Shown: piece by piece, positions 45,945 through 55,246 of the stretch | Layout: every line of letters starts with the position of its first letter | How positions within the stretch are numbered: the first letter of the stretch is position 1 | Assembly: GCF_045865695.1 (NCBI RefSeq) | Contig: NZ_BAACAP010000251.1 | Location: 124,001 to 188,000, forward strand | Source of the DNA: Scytonema sp045865695 | GTDB taxonomy: Bacteria; Cyanobacteriota; Cyanobacteriia; Cyanobacteriales; Nostocaceae | DNA: 64,000 nt | Direction of reading: 5' to 3' | Made by a program: the position numbers and the translations under genes | Notes under the pieces: model-generated | Told to the model about the DNA's origin: nothing | Database searches by the model: none | Seen by the model: only the letters and a program-made list of their open reading frames with translations

Positions 45945-46072
45945 CAGCAGTTCTCAGTTGAGTGCAATACATTAAATAATAGTCTTGTGGAACGGGTGTC
46001 TCGCCCGTTTTAGGCAGGCGAGGACGCCTACCCCACAAAACTGTATTGGTTTCAAGTGAGAACCGCTATATA
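45945..46072 (+). repeat. MITE-like foldback element, copy 2, inside the cassette
   Basis: The ends gatacagcagttctcagttg and, inverted, tatagcggttctcacttgaa match those of the element at 4634-4741. The centre contains a palindromic ggcgaggacgcc/gggtgtctcgccc stretch. It fills the 223 bp gap between the 307-aa gene and the helicase, so it may terminate or attenuate transcription of the helicase. Confidence 0.65.
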
Positions 46073-46996
46073 TCATACGAGAATGCATCCTAAGCGCTGA
46101 AATATGTTTTCTACAAAGTGGTGATTTTGATTTTCAAAGAGTCGATGTCGGTATCGTTCGCTGTCTGGTTCGGATAACCTCCAAAGCAATTGAGCATAAA
46201 GACTTGGTAAGATAATACCTTGGAGATTTAACCGACCTGGTTGTACATCCCAAGGAATTTTTAAAGGATTTTCTGTTTTTCGATCTTTGTCAAACATTGC
46301 CAGAATGGCTGTGTCTGGTTCTAATTCATAAAAAGCTCGATCTTGAAACCAGAGATATTCTCCTGTGGGAAGTTGTAGTAATGTTTTGTCTTGTAATTGG
46401 TTATAGCTAAGTGATGTCCAACGATTTCTTTGGATTGTGTCGCGACGAGGTATGTACTGTTGTATATTGCGCTCGCTCCACTCTTTGACGAAAAAGGGGT
46501 TTTCTAACCAAGGAGAACGCAAGAGAGCTTTGGATGGTTGGCAAGGTAAGGGTAAATATTCGATACTATCAGCAACAGTAATGAGGCGAATTCCTACTTG
46601 GTTTAGACAAGCGTTAATTCTATCAAAGCCATGTATTTTAGGATGGAGTGAGAGAGCATCGTAACTTTGTTCTGTTTTTAGGGCTTGGTGGGCTAGGGGA
46701 AGGTATGCGCGATCGCCTCGAAATCTCAATCCTACTAGGTTATCTTTACTTGAGGCTAAAACGGTTGGAGGCGTCATGCAGTAACGATTTCTCATTCCAG
46801 CGTAAACTTCACCTCGTGCTTGCAGTTCAGTCAAAGCTTGCTGGATTTCGGTTTGCGATCGCTCTTGCATAGAGTTGGGCGAGGAACTCGAACGGAGTAA
46901 CGAGACAATCTGCTGTTTTGTCAGCGTCATTGGTATGGCTGAATTGTTGGGCTGTCTGTGATTGCTCAGCAGAAGAATTATTTTGTCAAACCACAT
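46073..46996 (-). CDS. hypothetical protein of the helicase cassette (307 aa)
   Basis: No family is recognised. The N-terminal ~75 residues (TLTKQQIVSLLRSSSSPNSM, ALTELQARGEVYAGMRNRYC) look like a winged helix-turn-helix. The rest is strand-rich with many aromatic residues. The ATG overlaps the stop of the 1313-aa gene as TAATG, so translation is coupled. It lies upstream of the helicase gene. It could be the regulator or a specificity factor of the cassette. Confidence 0.75.
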   Translation of the reverse strand: MWFDKIILLLSNHRQPNNSAIPMTLTKQQIVSLLRSSSSPNSMQERSQTEIQQALTELQARGEVYAGMRNRYCMTPPTVLASSKDNLVGLRFRGDRAYLPLAHQALKTEQSYDALSLHPKIHGFDRINACLNQVGIRLITVADSIEYLPLPCQPSKALLRSPWLENPFFVKEWSERNIQQYIPRRDTIQRNRWTSLSYNQLQDKTLLQLPTGEYLWFQDRAFYELEPDTAILAMFDKDRKTENPLKIPWDVQPGRLNLQGIILPSLYAQLLWRLSEPDSERYRHRLFENQNHHFVENIFQRLGCILV

Positions 46997-49900
46997 TATT
47001 TTGCCCTCAAAATTGTGTTTGCGTGTTGTAGAGATAACGGTATCCTTTCTAGATTTTGAAAATATGCAAGTTGGCTGACATGAGGATAGGCTTCTTGATA
47101 ACTTTTTAAATCCAATAACAAAATATTTTCATAACTTGAATCTTTGGGAACCTCCACTGCCCTAATTATATTCTGCAATTTCTTTTTAGCAATACTTTCT
47201 TCTAAAATAATTTTAAATAGCTTTCGTTTCTTATTAGTAACATGAAGTAGATACCAAGTACTAGTTTGAGGTTTAACCGGAGGAACTATAGGTAGTTGAT
47301 TTAAAAACTTTAAGAGTTTTTTAAGCTTAATTAATAAAATATCCGAGATCAACCAATTTGGAAAATAATACTGTTGATTTTCTAAACTAGAAATTCCTAT
47401 TTTTATTTTCTGAATATCCAAATTTAACTTCAATGTCTGTACGGTCTTTATGAATTGTTCTGGTGATACGTTGTTATCCAAGATAGCGTACCAGTAGTTT
47501 TCTCTAGTTTTCTCTCCTTGAGGAGGTTTAGGCATATCATTCTGATTATTACAATACCACAATCCAATATTTTCTATTAAGTCTTGCCCACTCATCAATT
47601 GAATATAATAAACACCAATTGGTAAACTTATACTCACTAAAGTCATTTCTTCAATCTGTTTGACGAGAGGAATTTGTATCTCTTCTGGTTGTTTATCTTG
47701 TGACAGCAAATTCCAACAAAGTAAAGAGTATAGCTTTCTAGGTAAAAGCCCTGTTATACAAATATCCTGTTTATCCCAAACCCAAGTGAATTTCTGAGTT
47801 GAAGTTTTAATTGAAGTTGGCATTTCTAACAGTCTTTGTGGTTCGTATCCCAAACGTTGATAATCTAGAGCGTACCAATCAGAAGAAGGAAGTAAATCGT
47901 GTAAAACAGATACATGGATTGCTAAAATACCAAGTGCATCTGCTTGTAATCGATAAGAGATTTTCTCATTTTTACTCGATAAGAATAAGATAACTTCTTC
48001 TAATGGCCAAAGTTCTTTGATTTGAATGACTTCCGCCCAAAATTTTTCTACAGTATCTTGTTGAATAGGCAAGTCTGCTTGCTCAATTCCTTGACTGTTG
48101 CAAACACGCAATCGCTTTAAACCAGGATTTTTCAAAATTTGATATTGCCCTCGTATCTCGAATTGATACGCCCATCTCTTTTGAGCAAACCAGAAACGAG
48201 CTTCGTAATTTCCTGGTTCGTTTATCCATGTAGCTAAATGAACTGCAACCCAACGAGGTGATGGTGATAAATTTTCAACTGAGCGAGCAACAATAACTCG
48301 CTTATCGAAACTTTCTATTAAGACATTCAGAGTTAAAATTTGGTTGATGGGTGGATACCAGAAAGTAGGAGGTTCTAAATAAATAGGCTTTTTGCCCTTT
48401 AACCTTAATCCTGTCAAAATAGGTTCGCTGTCAGCAACTAGTTGCCAAGTAATTACTTGAGTCTGATGGGTTTCAGGTAATGTTAAGGTAATTAAAGATG
48501 TTGGAACTGTCAACCTCATTTGCCGACCCAACCATCCCTTTATGCTGGAAGGAATACAACTATCTACTATTTCAATACCATCTGCAATTGTTGGTTGAAT
48601 ATTGCGTGGAGTATAACAGACGATTTCTTCAACATCCAAAAGAGAAGGATTGGGTAAATTTAATCGCAAATGCTCCCCTGTTAAAGCATCAAATATTAAA
48701 CAAGGTAAGTGACTGTTAATACCTTGATACTGCCACTTCATCAGTTCCTGACGATAGTGGTTTAGCAATTGGCAGTTCCAAGTTTCTGCTTCTCGATTAA
48801 CCTCTATAATGAGTTCTGGAACAATCAAATCTCCTTCTCTAGGAAATGTCTCTTCCCAATTAGCTTGTGGAATTTGATAGTAAGTTTCCCGTAACGAGCG
48901 CCATTCTGGTTTCCACAGCTTTTGTTCTGGTAAGACTAATTGTGTATTCCAGGAGTCGCTAATATCCAAATTCATCATTAACGGCTTGATGCTTCGAGCA
49001 ATTGTATCTCGGATGGGTTTAACTCCTGGTTTAGGTGTTAAGACTTTGATTAATGAGTCCCAACTCCGTAAGAAAAAGTTTTCTGGTAAATAATTTTGAC
49101 TTAGTATCTCTTCTCGCCCCTCTTCATTTTCTAAAGCTTGAGGAGATAATTTTTGACGTTCTAATTCTTGAGCTACTAAGGCAATCCCTTGTAACAGTTG
49201 TCCGGAAATAGGCTCTGTCTCTGTCGTCTCAGAGTAGGAAGCTTTGAGAAAATTAATCAGCGTACCCCATTGGGGATGTTTTTCCTCGCAAACGCTTAAT
49301 AAGACTTGCGATAATTGTTCGACTGGAGTGTGTGCGAGTTCCCACCAACCAAAGTCGCCAGCTATTTCTTGAACGAGTTGAGCAAAGTGGTTTAGGTTTT
49401 GTTTGGGAACGCCACTTTGTAACCATAATGTGGAGACGTATTTATATCCTCCACTAGCACGAACTAAACCTAAAAGATTTATTCCTTCGTCTATAACCTG
49501 ACGCAAGGTATTTTCTACTCCTTGATTGTGGTTAATATCTAAACGCTCGCAAAAACCTTGCCAAAATTTATCGCTGGAGTAGTAATAAGCATATTCTGAA
49601 GTTGCGAAAGTAAAAACTTTTAACCAGTCTTGCTCTAAAGTATAAAAGTTGTTTTTCAAGGAATCGTAGGTAACTGTACCGAGTTGTTGTAAATTTGTTT
49701 TAACAACATTGAGGACTTCCTCACTAGCTTGGCGTTGAATGCGAACGCTACCGAGAAATCTATGTCCGACAGGGCGATCGCGATACGTCCAATGAGGTAG
49801 TATTTCTTCTTCCCACAATTGTTTATATTGAGAGTTGACAAGGGTAGAGCCGTTTCTTGTTTTGATATTTAATGAACCTGGATCTGTTATAGTGTTTTCA

Positions 49901-50937
49901 GGAATTTTACGTTGAGATAAGCTAGTGCGATCGCTTGTTTCTAGTTGGCGATCTTGTTCTACTTGATTTTGAGCCTGCCGGATTTGTGATAATTCTGTTG
50001 TTAATCGGTCTTTTTGTGAAGTCAGTTCTGCTAATTCCTGGTTAAGCTGTTGTTTCTGATGTTGTAAATTTCTAAACTGTATTTGTAAAGAATTAAAATT
50101 ACCTTGTGCTTCTTGTTCTTGATTTGTAATATTGGTTAGAGATTGATTCAGGAAACCTAACTTTTGCTCTAAACTTACGATTTGAAGTTGTAAATGAGAG
50201 AGTTGAATCTCTAGTTGCTGCTTTTGCTCCTCCAAATCGTTTATTTCTTGAGTCAATCTTGAGCGACGATTTTCTTGTGCTGCTATCAGATTTTGCAGTT
50301 CGGTTAAATGTTGAGTTTGTTCGTTAAGACTTTTCTGTTGTTGATGTTGCCGTTCTGTTAAGAAACTTTGCAGTTGACCTAGTTGATTTTTTGACGAATC
50401 AAACTCAATTTCTACCTGTTGTTTTTCTCTAATAATCGCTGCTAGGGCTTGGTTGAGTTCTGTTTGTTGGTTTCTTAACTGTTGGACTTGTGCTTGTAGC
50501 GTCTGAGTTTGGGCTTCTAACTGCTGTTTGTCAGCTTTTTGAGAGAGAACTGCTCGTTCGAGATCCTGTTTTTGAGACTGATGAGATGAAACTGTTGTTT
50601 GCAACTGCTCTAGATCTGTTTGTCGAGTTTTCAGTAAAGCCTCTACCTGTTCCTTCTGTGTAGTTGCAGTGGAGATAGCTTGTTGTAAATTGCTTTCCTG
50701 AAGTTTCAGTTGTTCTGTTTGTCTTTCTAATTCTGAAGCCTTTGCTTGTAGTAACTGTGTATCGTTCAGTTGCTGTTTACGTTGACGTTCTACAAATGCA
50801 ACACCTGCACCTGTAGCTGGTAACGTAATTAGCCCTGTAAGGGCGGCTCTTCTAATATCTCTATCAAGTGTCAGACTAATACCGAAACCCACGCCAAAGC
50901 TAAGTACACCCAAAACAAACCAGTCTCTATTTTTCAT
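46996..50937 (-). CDS. membrane-anchored coiled-coil protein of the helicase cassette (1313 aa)
   Basis: Two short hydrophobic segments at the N-terminus (WFVLGVLSFGVGFGISL, ALTGLITLPATGAGVAF) are followed by a ~280-residue coiled coil (~50-330). A ~950-residue globular part with no recognised domain then follows (LWEEEILPHWTYRDRPVGHR, WLQSGVPKQNLNHFAQLVQE). The order resembles the large partner proteins of defence helicases, for example DruH of Druantia type III, but I cannot establish homology by eye. The membrane anchor suggests the complex acts at the membrane, where phage DNA enters. It is the first gene of the cassette; no promoter is obvious in the 270 bp upstream. Confidence 0.8.
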   Translation of the reverse strand: MKNRDWFVLGVLSFGVGFGISLTLDRDIRRAALTGLITLPATGAGVAFVERQRKQQLNDTQLLQAKASELERQTEQLKLQESNLQQAISTATTQKEQVEALLKTRQTDLEQLQTTVSSHQSQKQDLERAVLSQKADKQQLEAQTQTLQAQVQQLRNQQTELNQALAAIIREKQQVEIEFDSSKNQLGQLQSFLTERQHQQQKSLNEQTQHLTELQNLIAAQENRRSRLTQEINDLEEQKQQLEIQLSHLQLQIVSLEQKLGFLNQSLTNITNQEQEAQGNFNSLQIQFRNLQHQKQQLNQELAELTSQKDRLTTELSQIRQAQNQVEQDRQLETSDRTSLSQRKIPENTITDPGSLNIKTRNGSTLVNSQYKQLWEEEILPHWTYRDRPVGHRFLGSVRIQRQASEEVLNVVKTNLQQLGTVTYDSLKNNFYTLEQDWLKVFTFATSEYAYYYSSDKFWQGFCERLDINHNQGVENTLRQVIDEGINLLGLVRASGGYKYVSTLWLQSGVPKQNLNHFAQLVQEIAGDFGWWELAHTPVEQLSQVLLSVCEEKHPQWGTLINFLKASYSETTETEPISGQLLQGIALVAQELERQKLSPQALENEEGREEILSQNYLPENFFLRSWDSLIKVLTPKPGVKPIRDTIARSIKPLMMNLDISDSWNTQLVLPEQKLWKPEWRSLRETYYQIPQANWEETFPREGDLIVPELIIEVNREAETWNCQLLNHYRQELMKWQYQGINSHLPCLIFDALTGEHLRLNLPNPSLLDVEEIVCYTPRNIQPTIADGIEIVDSCIPSSIKGWLGRQMRLTVPTSLITLTLPETHQTQVITWQLVADSEPILTGLRLKGKKPIYLEPPTFWYPPINQILTLNVLIESFDKRVIVARSVENLSPSPRWVAVHLATWINEPGNYEARFWFAQKRWAYQFEIRGQYQILKNPGLKRLRVCNSQGIEQADLPIQQDTVEKFWAEVIQIKELWPLEEVILFLSSKNEKISYRLQADALGILAIHVSVLHDLLPSSDWYALDYQRLGYEPQRLLEMPTSIKTSTQKFTWVWDKQDICITGLLPRKLYSLLCWNLLSQDKQPEEIQIPLVKQIEEMTLVSISLPIGVYYIQLMSGQDLIENIGLWYCNNQNDMPKPPQGEKTRENYWYAILDNNVSPEQFIKTVQTLKLNLDIQKIKIGISSLENQQYYFPNWLISDILLIKLKKLLKFLNQLPIVPPVKPQTSTWYLLHVTNKKRKLFKIILEESIAKKKLQNIIRAVEVPKDSSYENILLLDLKSYQEAYPHVSQLAYFQNLERIPLSLQHANTILRAK

Positions 50938-51206
50938 AGCTCGCCCTTTGCATATTTGAGAACCTCGCTTTGATGCTGAAAAAGATTCTATGTATCAATC
51001 TAACACTGCAACCTAGAGCACTTTCAGGATAAATCTTTTATCATGTATAAAAATTTTCTAAATGAAGCTCCCCTTTCGCAATGTAACTTCTTATGATGAG
51101 TTTCGGGCGAAACCCATCTGGCATTTTTACCTGAAAACCTTTTCCTGATGTAAAGCCAGGTAATGACGGTAATCATTTGCCCATTCTATAAATAGTTCAG
51201 TTACTT

Positions 51207-51323
51207 ATGGAATCAGAAAAGCAAAAAATTTCTGAGATTCTCACTGCCGAACAAAAAGAAAAATTACGCGATCGCATAGAACGTATGCAAAATACAAGTA
51301 TTCCAGGAGGTCTACCAATATAA
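51207..51323 (+). CDS. short ORF (38 aa), possible gene tail
   Basis: ATG 51207 reads ESEKQKISEILTAEQKEKLR, DRIERMQNTSIPGGLPI and a stop. The ILTAEQKEKL motif is typical of CpxP/Spy-like tails, but the rest of such a protein is absent. It has HIP1-containing codons and no clear ribosome-binding site, so it is either a remnant or a small real protein. Confidence 0.3.
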   Translation: MESEKQKISEILTAEQKEKLRDRIERMQNTSIPGGLPI

Positions 51324-51350
51324 GTTTTTAAATATAATGATTTCCCTCGT

Positions 51351-51643
51351 TCCCTCGTTCCTAGCCAGAGGCTAGGAATGCATATGGTGAGGCAGAGCCT
51401 CACTTTGTAGAGCGAGCACTCTTAGGCGGAGCCTCTAAATAAGGCATTCCCTGGCGGAGCCTGGGAACGAGGTGGGGGGTCTGGTTTTTTATTTGAAAGT
51501 CCCTAATTTACTTTCTTGTCCCTCGTTCCTAGCCAGAGGCTAGGAATGCATATGGTGAGGCGGAGCCTCGCTTTGTAGATTGAGCACTCTTAGGCGGAGC
51601 CTCTAATAAGGCATTCCCTGGCGGAGCCTGGGAACGAGGTGGG
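51351..51643 (+). repeat. ~125 bp tandem duplication of palindromic repeats
   Basis: Two copies (51351-51477 and 51519-51643) of a block contain ctagccagaggctaggaatg, ggtgaggcagagcctcactt, taggcggagcctct and ggcggagcctgggaacgagg. Each unit is itself a small palindrome. The copies differ by a few bases. The block lies between the helicase cassette and the COP23 gene. Confidence 0.85.
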
Positions 51644-51680
51644 AGAGCTGGTTTCTGAAAAAATGATGGAAAACTGCTTT

Positions 51681-52448
51681 TTAACGAAGTTTATTAGGAT
51701 TCAAGCGAGTGCCTCCACTAGGTTTGGATTGTGAGCTAGGAAGCTTAACTCCATTACTTAGTTTAGCTCCAGTACCGCCATCAGCAGGAGCTAGGAAGGG
51801 TTTTAGATTGATCGGTGCTTTTGATGATGAAGATGCAGGTTTTTTTACACCAAAGATTTGACCTATATTGCTGAGGTCGCCACCACGCCCTGTGAAGGTA
51901 TTGACAGCAGTTGTTTGTTCGCCGTTATCAGCAGTGACTAGGTTTTGGAAGATGCCATTACGAACAACATCAGGATCTTGTCCGCGAGGTACTGTCAGTA
52001 CAATTCGACAGCTGGGTCTAGCATCAGTGGTCACGCAGACTGTGTTTTCTCCGTTTTCAACTGATGACTTAAGTTCTACCAAGCCATCAGGGCGGTAAGA
52101 TTCTAAACGTCTGGCAATTTCGTTGCAGCGCGATTCTGCATTCCAACCGCCGCCTAAAGTTCTGGGAGTTGCCCAAGGAAAATATTCACCAGGAAAAGCT
52201 TCTGGATTGTACATCACAGTATAATTACCGTTATGGTAGCGACAGCTAAAACGCGTACCGCGATCGCGAGTTGTGGATGTACTTGTTGTTGAACTGCCTG
52301 TTCCCGTGCTTGGTCTTACAGAACCACCTGATTCTGTTGGTACAACAACATCACCGCTACGGGACTGAGCAAATGCGGTTGAAGGGTTTACAAGCATAGA
52401 TAAACCAAGACCGCTCGCAAATAAAATTTTTAGAGATTGAGATAACAT
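51681..52448 (-). CDS. COP23 domain protein (circadian oscillating protein-like)
   Basis: The 255-aa exported protein has a signal peptide (ILFASGLGLSMLVNPSTAFA then QSRS) and a Ser/Thr-rich linker. The COP23 domain follows: FSCRYHNGNYTVMYNPEA, WNAESRCNEIARRLESYRPD, and CRIVLTVPRGQDPDVVRNGI. The Cys residues are suited for disulphides in the periplasm. A Pro/Ser-rich tail follows. COP23 was described as a rhythmically expressed cyanobacterial membrane protein; its role is unknown. Confidence 0.9.
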   Translation of the reverse strand: MLSQSLKILFASGLGLSMLVNPSTAFAQSRSGDVVVPTESGGSVRPSTGTGSSTTSTSTTRDRGTRFSCRYHNGNYTVMYNPEAFPGEYFPWATPRTLGGGWNAESRCNEIARRLESYRPDGLVELKSSVENGENTVCVTTDARPSCRIVLTVPRGQDPDVVRNGIFQNLVTADNGEQTTAVNTFTGRGGDLSNIGQIFGVKKPASSSSKAPINLKPFLAPADGGTGAKLSNGVKLPSSQSKPSGGTRLNPNKLR

Positions 52449-52501
52449 AATTACACTGGTTCAGAGTAGGGAGTTGATATTTCTAGTGACGATCAGTTTT
52501 G

Positions 52502-54247
52502 TCATTTTGATTCATCAACTCTGTCTTTTTTTTTCCGAAGACGTTGTTTTTTTTCTTTTTGCTCTTTCAGTATCTGTTTGGCTTTTTGTTGAATGTCCAT
52601 ATGATGCGCTACTCCCTCGTAGGTGTAACGGTTGTATTGGTTTTGTGTAATCAGGTTTTCTAAATAGCGGACTCGTTCGTTACCACCTGGGTGGGAAGAT
52701 AACCACTGAGGAGGTCTGTATTTTTGCTCTTTATCCAGTGTCACCATCAAATTCCGCAAACCATCAGCAGCATATCCTGACGCTACAATGAGACGTGTTC
52801 CAAGAGTATCTGCTTGGCGTTCCATATCCCGACTGTAACTCATGGCGAAGAGTTGTCCAATAGTACCGCCATAGGGAATGTATTGAGTTAAGTTACCAAT
52901 GAGGTTTCCTTGAGTGACGAGTTGAAAACCGTGGGAAAGGACGACGTGAGATAATTCGTGACCGATTAAGCCAGCTAATTCTGCTTCCGATTTGGTTTTT
53001 GCGATCGCGCCTGCATGAACAAAGACTTTACCACCAGGGAGTGCAAAAGCATTCAAACTTTCTTCAGGGATGACAAAAAACTCGTATTTAAAGTCATTGC
53101 GTCCTGAAACCTTAGCAAGCTTCTGACCGATGTCATCCACATATTTTAAAACTGAGACATCTTTAACCAAATCCAGTTGCTTTCGCGCCTGTTTTGCCAC
53201 TGACTCGCCGACAGCTTTTTCTCCTCGCATGAGCATGATTGTAGAGTCAAGAGCGGTAAACGGACCGAGAAGACTACCCGTCACGGCATAACCCAAGACA
53301 CCTGTAACAATATTAGCAATTGTATTTCCTCTAACTTTTGCCCTAATATGTGACTTGTAACGCTTGAGATGTGTCTCAGCGAGTTCTGCAAACTCAGGTG
53401 CTTGGGGACTATTTGGGTTAAGCAAAGCAAATTGACGTGCAGCTAAAGAAGCTTCCATCCATTTTTTAGCTTCTGCCAAGGCTGCAACTCTTGCTCTAAT
53501 TAAATCTGGTTGATTGGGATACAGCGTCGCCGCACGTTCCAAAACATCCAATGCTTTTTTCTGTTGGTTGTCCTTTTTGAGGACTTCAGCATATTTGATG
53601 TGTCCGGGAATAAATTCGGGGTACTGCTGAACCAAAAGCTCTAGCGGTACCATAGTTCTGGTGTACAACTGACTGGCAATTCCTGCTTCTGCTTCGCGCC
53701 AGTATACTTTACCCCCAGGAGATAATTGTGCGGGGTCAACAATTGCTTCTTTACGCTGTTGAGCTTCTGAAGATTTGGCAAAAGGTTCTTTTGCTTCGCG
53801 GTAGAGTTTTTCTGCAGAAGCAATTTGTCCCGATTGGTAAAGCTTATCGGCTTCCATCAGTTTTTGCTGACGTGCGATTTCTTCAGGAGTGGGTGCGGGT
53901 TCTATGACTGACTCAGACTTTTTGTCCTCTGAAGGTGTTGGTTCCTTGGAGTCAGTTGGCTTCTTTGGATCTGTTGCTTCTGGTGAGGGAGTTGGTTGTG
54001 TTGACTCAGTGGGCTGCTTCGTCTCCGTCGTTGTTGGGACAACGACAGGTTTGTTTGTCTCCGTTCCTGTTGGAACAACGACTGGGGATTGATTTGGAGT
54101 AGGGGTCTTGGTAGTTTCAGTAGTAGACGCTGCGGGTTCTTTTGCTGGTGATACTAGGGGATGGGTAAGAATAATGACAATAGATGTCCCAAAGGAAAGT
54201 AGTACCCAACTAGCTGATAGTAGCAGCGACTTCCATCTGCGTTTCAT
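52502..54247 (-). CDS. TPR-containing M48 family metalloprotease
   Basis: The 581-aa protein has a signal anchor (LLLSASWVLLSFGTSIVIIL), then a Thr/Pro/Lys-rich linker (~40-115) and a tetratricopeptide-like helical region (~125-295). A C-terminal M48 peptidase carries the zinc motif GHELSHVVLSHG and a downstream ERQADTLGTRL Glu ligand. It probably acts in the periplasm in protein quality control (BepA/LoiP-like). It is 53 bp upstream of the COP23 gene on the same strand and may form an operon with it. Confidence 0.9.
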   Translation of the reverse strand: MKRRWKSLLLSASWVLLSFGTSIVIILTHPLVSPAKEPAASTTETTKTPTPNQSPVVVPTGTETNKPVVVPTTTETKQPTESTQPTPSPEATDPKKPTDSKEPTPSEDKKSESVIEPAPTPEEIARQQKLMEADKLYQSGQIASAEKLYREAKEPFAKSSEAQQRKEAIVDPAQLSPGGKVYWREAEAGIASQLYTRTMVPLELLVQQYPEFIPGHIKYAEVLKKDNQQKKALDVLERAATLYPNQPDLIRARVAALAEAKKWMEASLAARQFALLNPNSPQAPEFAELAETHLKRYKSHIRAKVRGNTIANIVTGVLGYAVTGSLLGPFTALDSTIMLMRGEKAVGESVAKQARKQLDLVKDVSVLKYVDDIGQKLAKVSGRNDFKYEFFVIPEESLNAFALPGGKVFVHAGAIAKTKSEAELAGLIGHELSHVVLSHGFQLVTQGNLIGNLTQYIPYGGTIGQLFAMSYSRDMERQADTLGTRLIVASGYAADGLRNLMVTLDKEQKYRPPQWLSSHPGGNERVRYLENLITQNQYNRYTYEGVAHHMDIQQKAKQILKEQKEKKQRLRKKKDRVDESK

Positions 54248-54512
54248 GGTCGATCCAACCTATGCAAAAAGCTCTTTATTAACTTTATGAGCAATTAGGT
54301 AAATAAGCACAGGGTAGTGTCTTTTCTTTTTCAAGGTTTATAGCGATCGCGCCTTTTTTTAACTAATCTTCATAATAAAGCAGTGCATCTCGCGAACTTT
54401 GCAAAAAAAAACCTTTGATATACCGTCTTACACCTATCCCGGCTGAACCCCGATTAGGGGCTTGTGACGTTAGTAGGGTGATTATTTGTCTAGTACTCAT
54501 AACATTCCTTTT

Positions 54513-54671
54513 TCAAGGGTTATAATATCCACCAGTTGTAATTGCTCTTATAGCACTAGGAACATCAAATGTGTAAGCACGTAACAAAGCACTTTCGTAA
54601 TCCGCCCTATAGTCCTCTCGTGTCTTTCTATTACTAAGTGCAGCAGTATTGCCAGAATTACTAAGTATCAT
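54513..54671 (-). CDS. short ORF (52 aa) of unknown function
   Basis: ATG 54671 reads MILSNSGNTAALSNRKTRED, then YRADYESALLRAYTFDVPSA and ends GGYYNP. Composition is protein-like but no family is recognised and no Shine-Dalgarno sequence is visible. It could be a genuine small protein or a gene remnant. Confidence 0.3.
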   Translation of the reverse strand: MILSNSGNTAALSNRKTREDYRADYESALLRAYTFDVPSAIRAITTGGYYNP

Positions 54672-55246
54672 GGTTTTGAATCTAGTTAAATTTTGTAATA
54701 ATCTTAACTAGATTAAGTTTATAGTTCCAAGAGAGATTTCACTTATAAAAGTATAAAGATTTAGCTAATACCAATGCTGTATGAAGATTCGCCTGTAGTC
54801 CCAAGATATCGGCGGACAGTGTTAGCTAAGGGGGTAAAACATATTGCAGCTTCACAAAGAAATTGTATAACCCATTAAGGACAATTACCCTCCTTTCCCA
54901 ATCAGAACATTATTAACATTGCAAGCAGGGAAAACACTTAGAAAGTCTTTAGGGAAAATTAGAAATTAAAATTGATTAACAGTTTCCCCTTCTAAGCCAG
55001 TTATGGCAAATGATCTAGCCCGTCCAGAATGAAAATAATTTCTTATACAGAAATAAGTCATTTGGACAAGAAAATAAGCAAAACTAAGTAGTGATTGTTA
55101 TACACAGCCACGGTGGGTGAACGGTAGGGGAACGGGGTTTGGGATAGTTAAGCTTGGTAAGGAAGTAGGCAATTGAGAAATGTTGAGATAGGCGTTATTT
55201 TTTATCGCTAGCTGGGAAATATATGATTGTAGATTTTTTTTAGCTT
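54672..55246. other. AT-rich stretch without a recognised gene
   Basis: I see no convincing frame, tRNA or repeat of the families described elsewhere in these 575 bases. Ordinary AT-rich spacer with short direct repeats; the promoter of the AT-rich orphan at 55247 is presumably here. Confidence 0.6.

Noticed and set aside
53889..54092. Val/Gly/Ser-rich frame on the + strand
   Set aside because: It is the antisense of the Thr/Pro-rich linker of the M48 protease and has no independent start or family.
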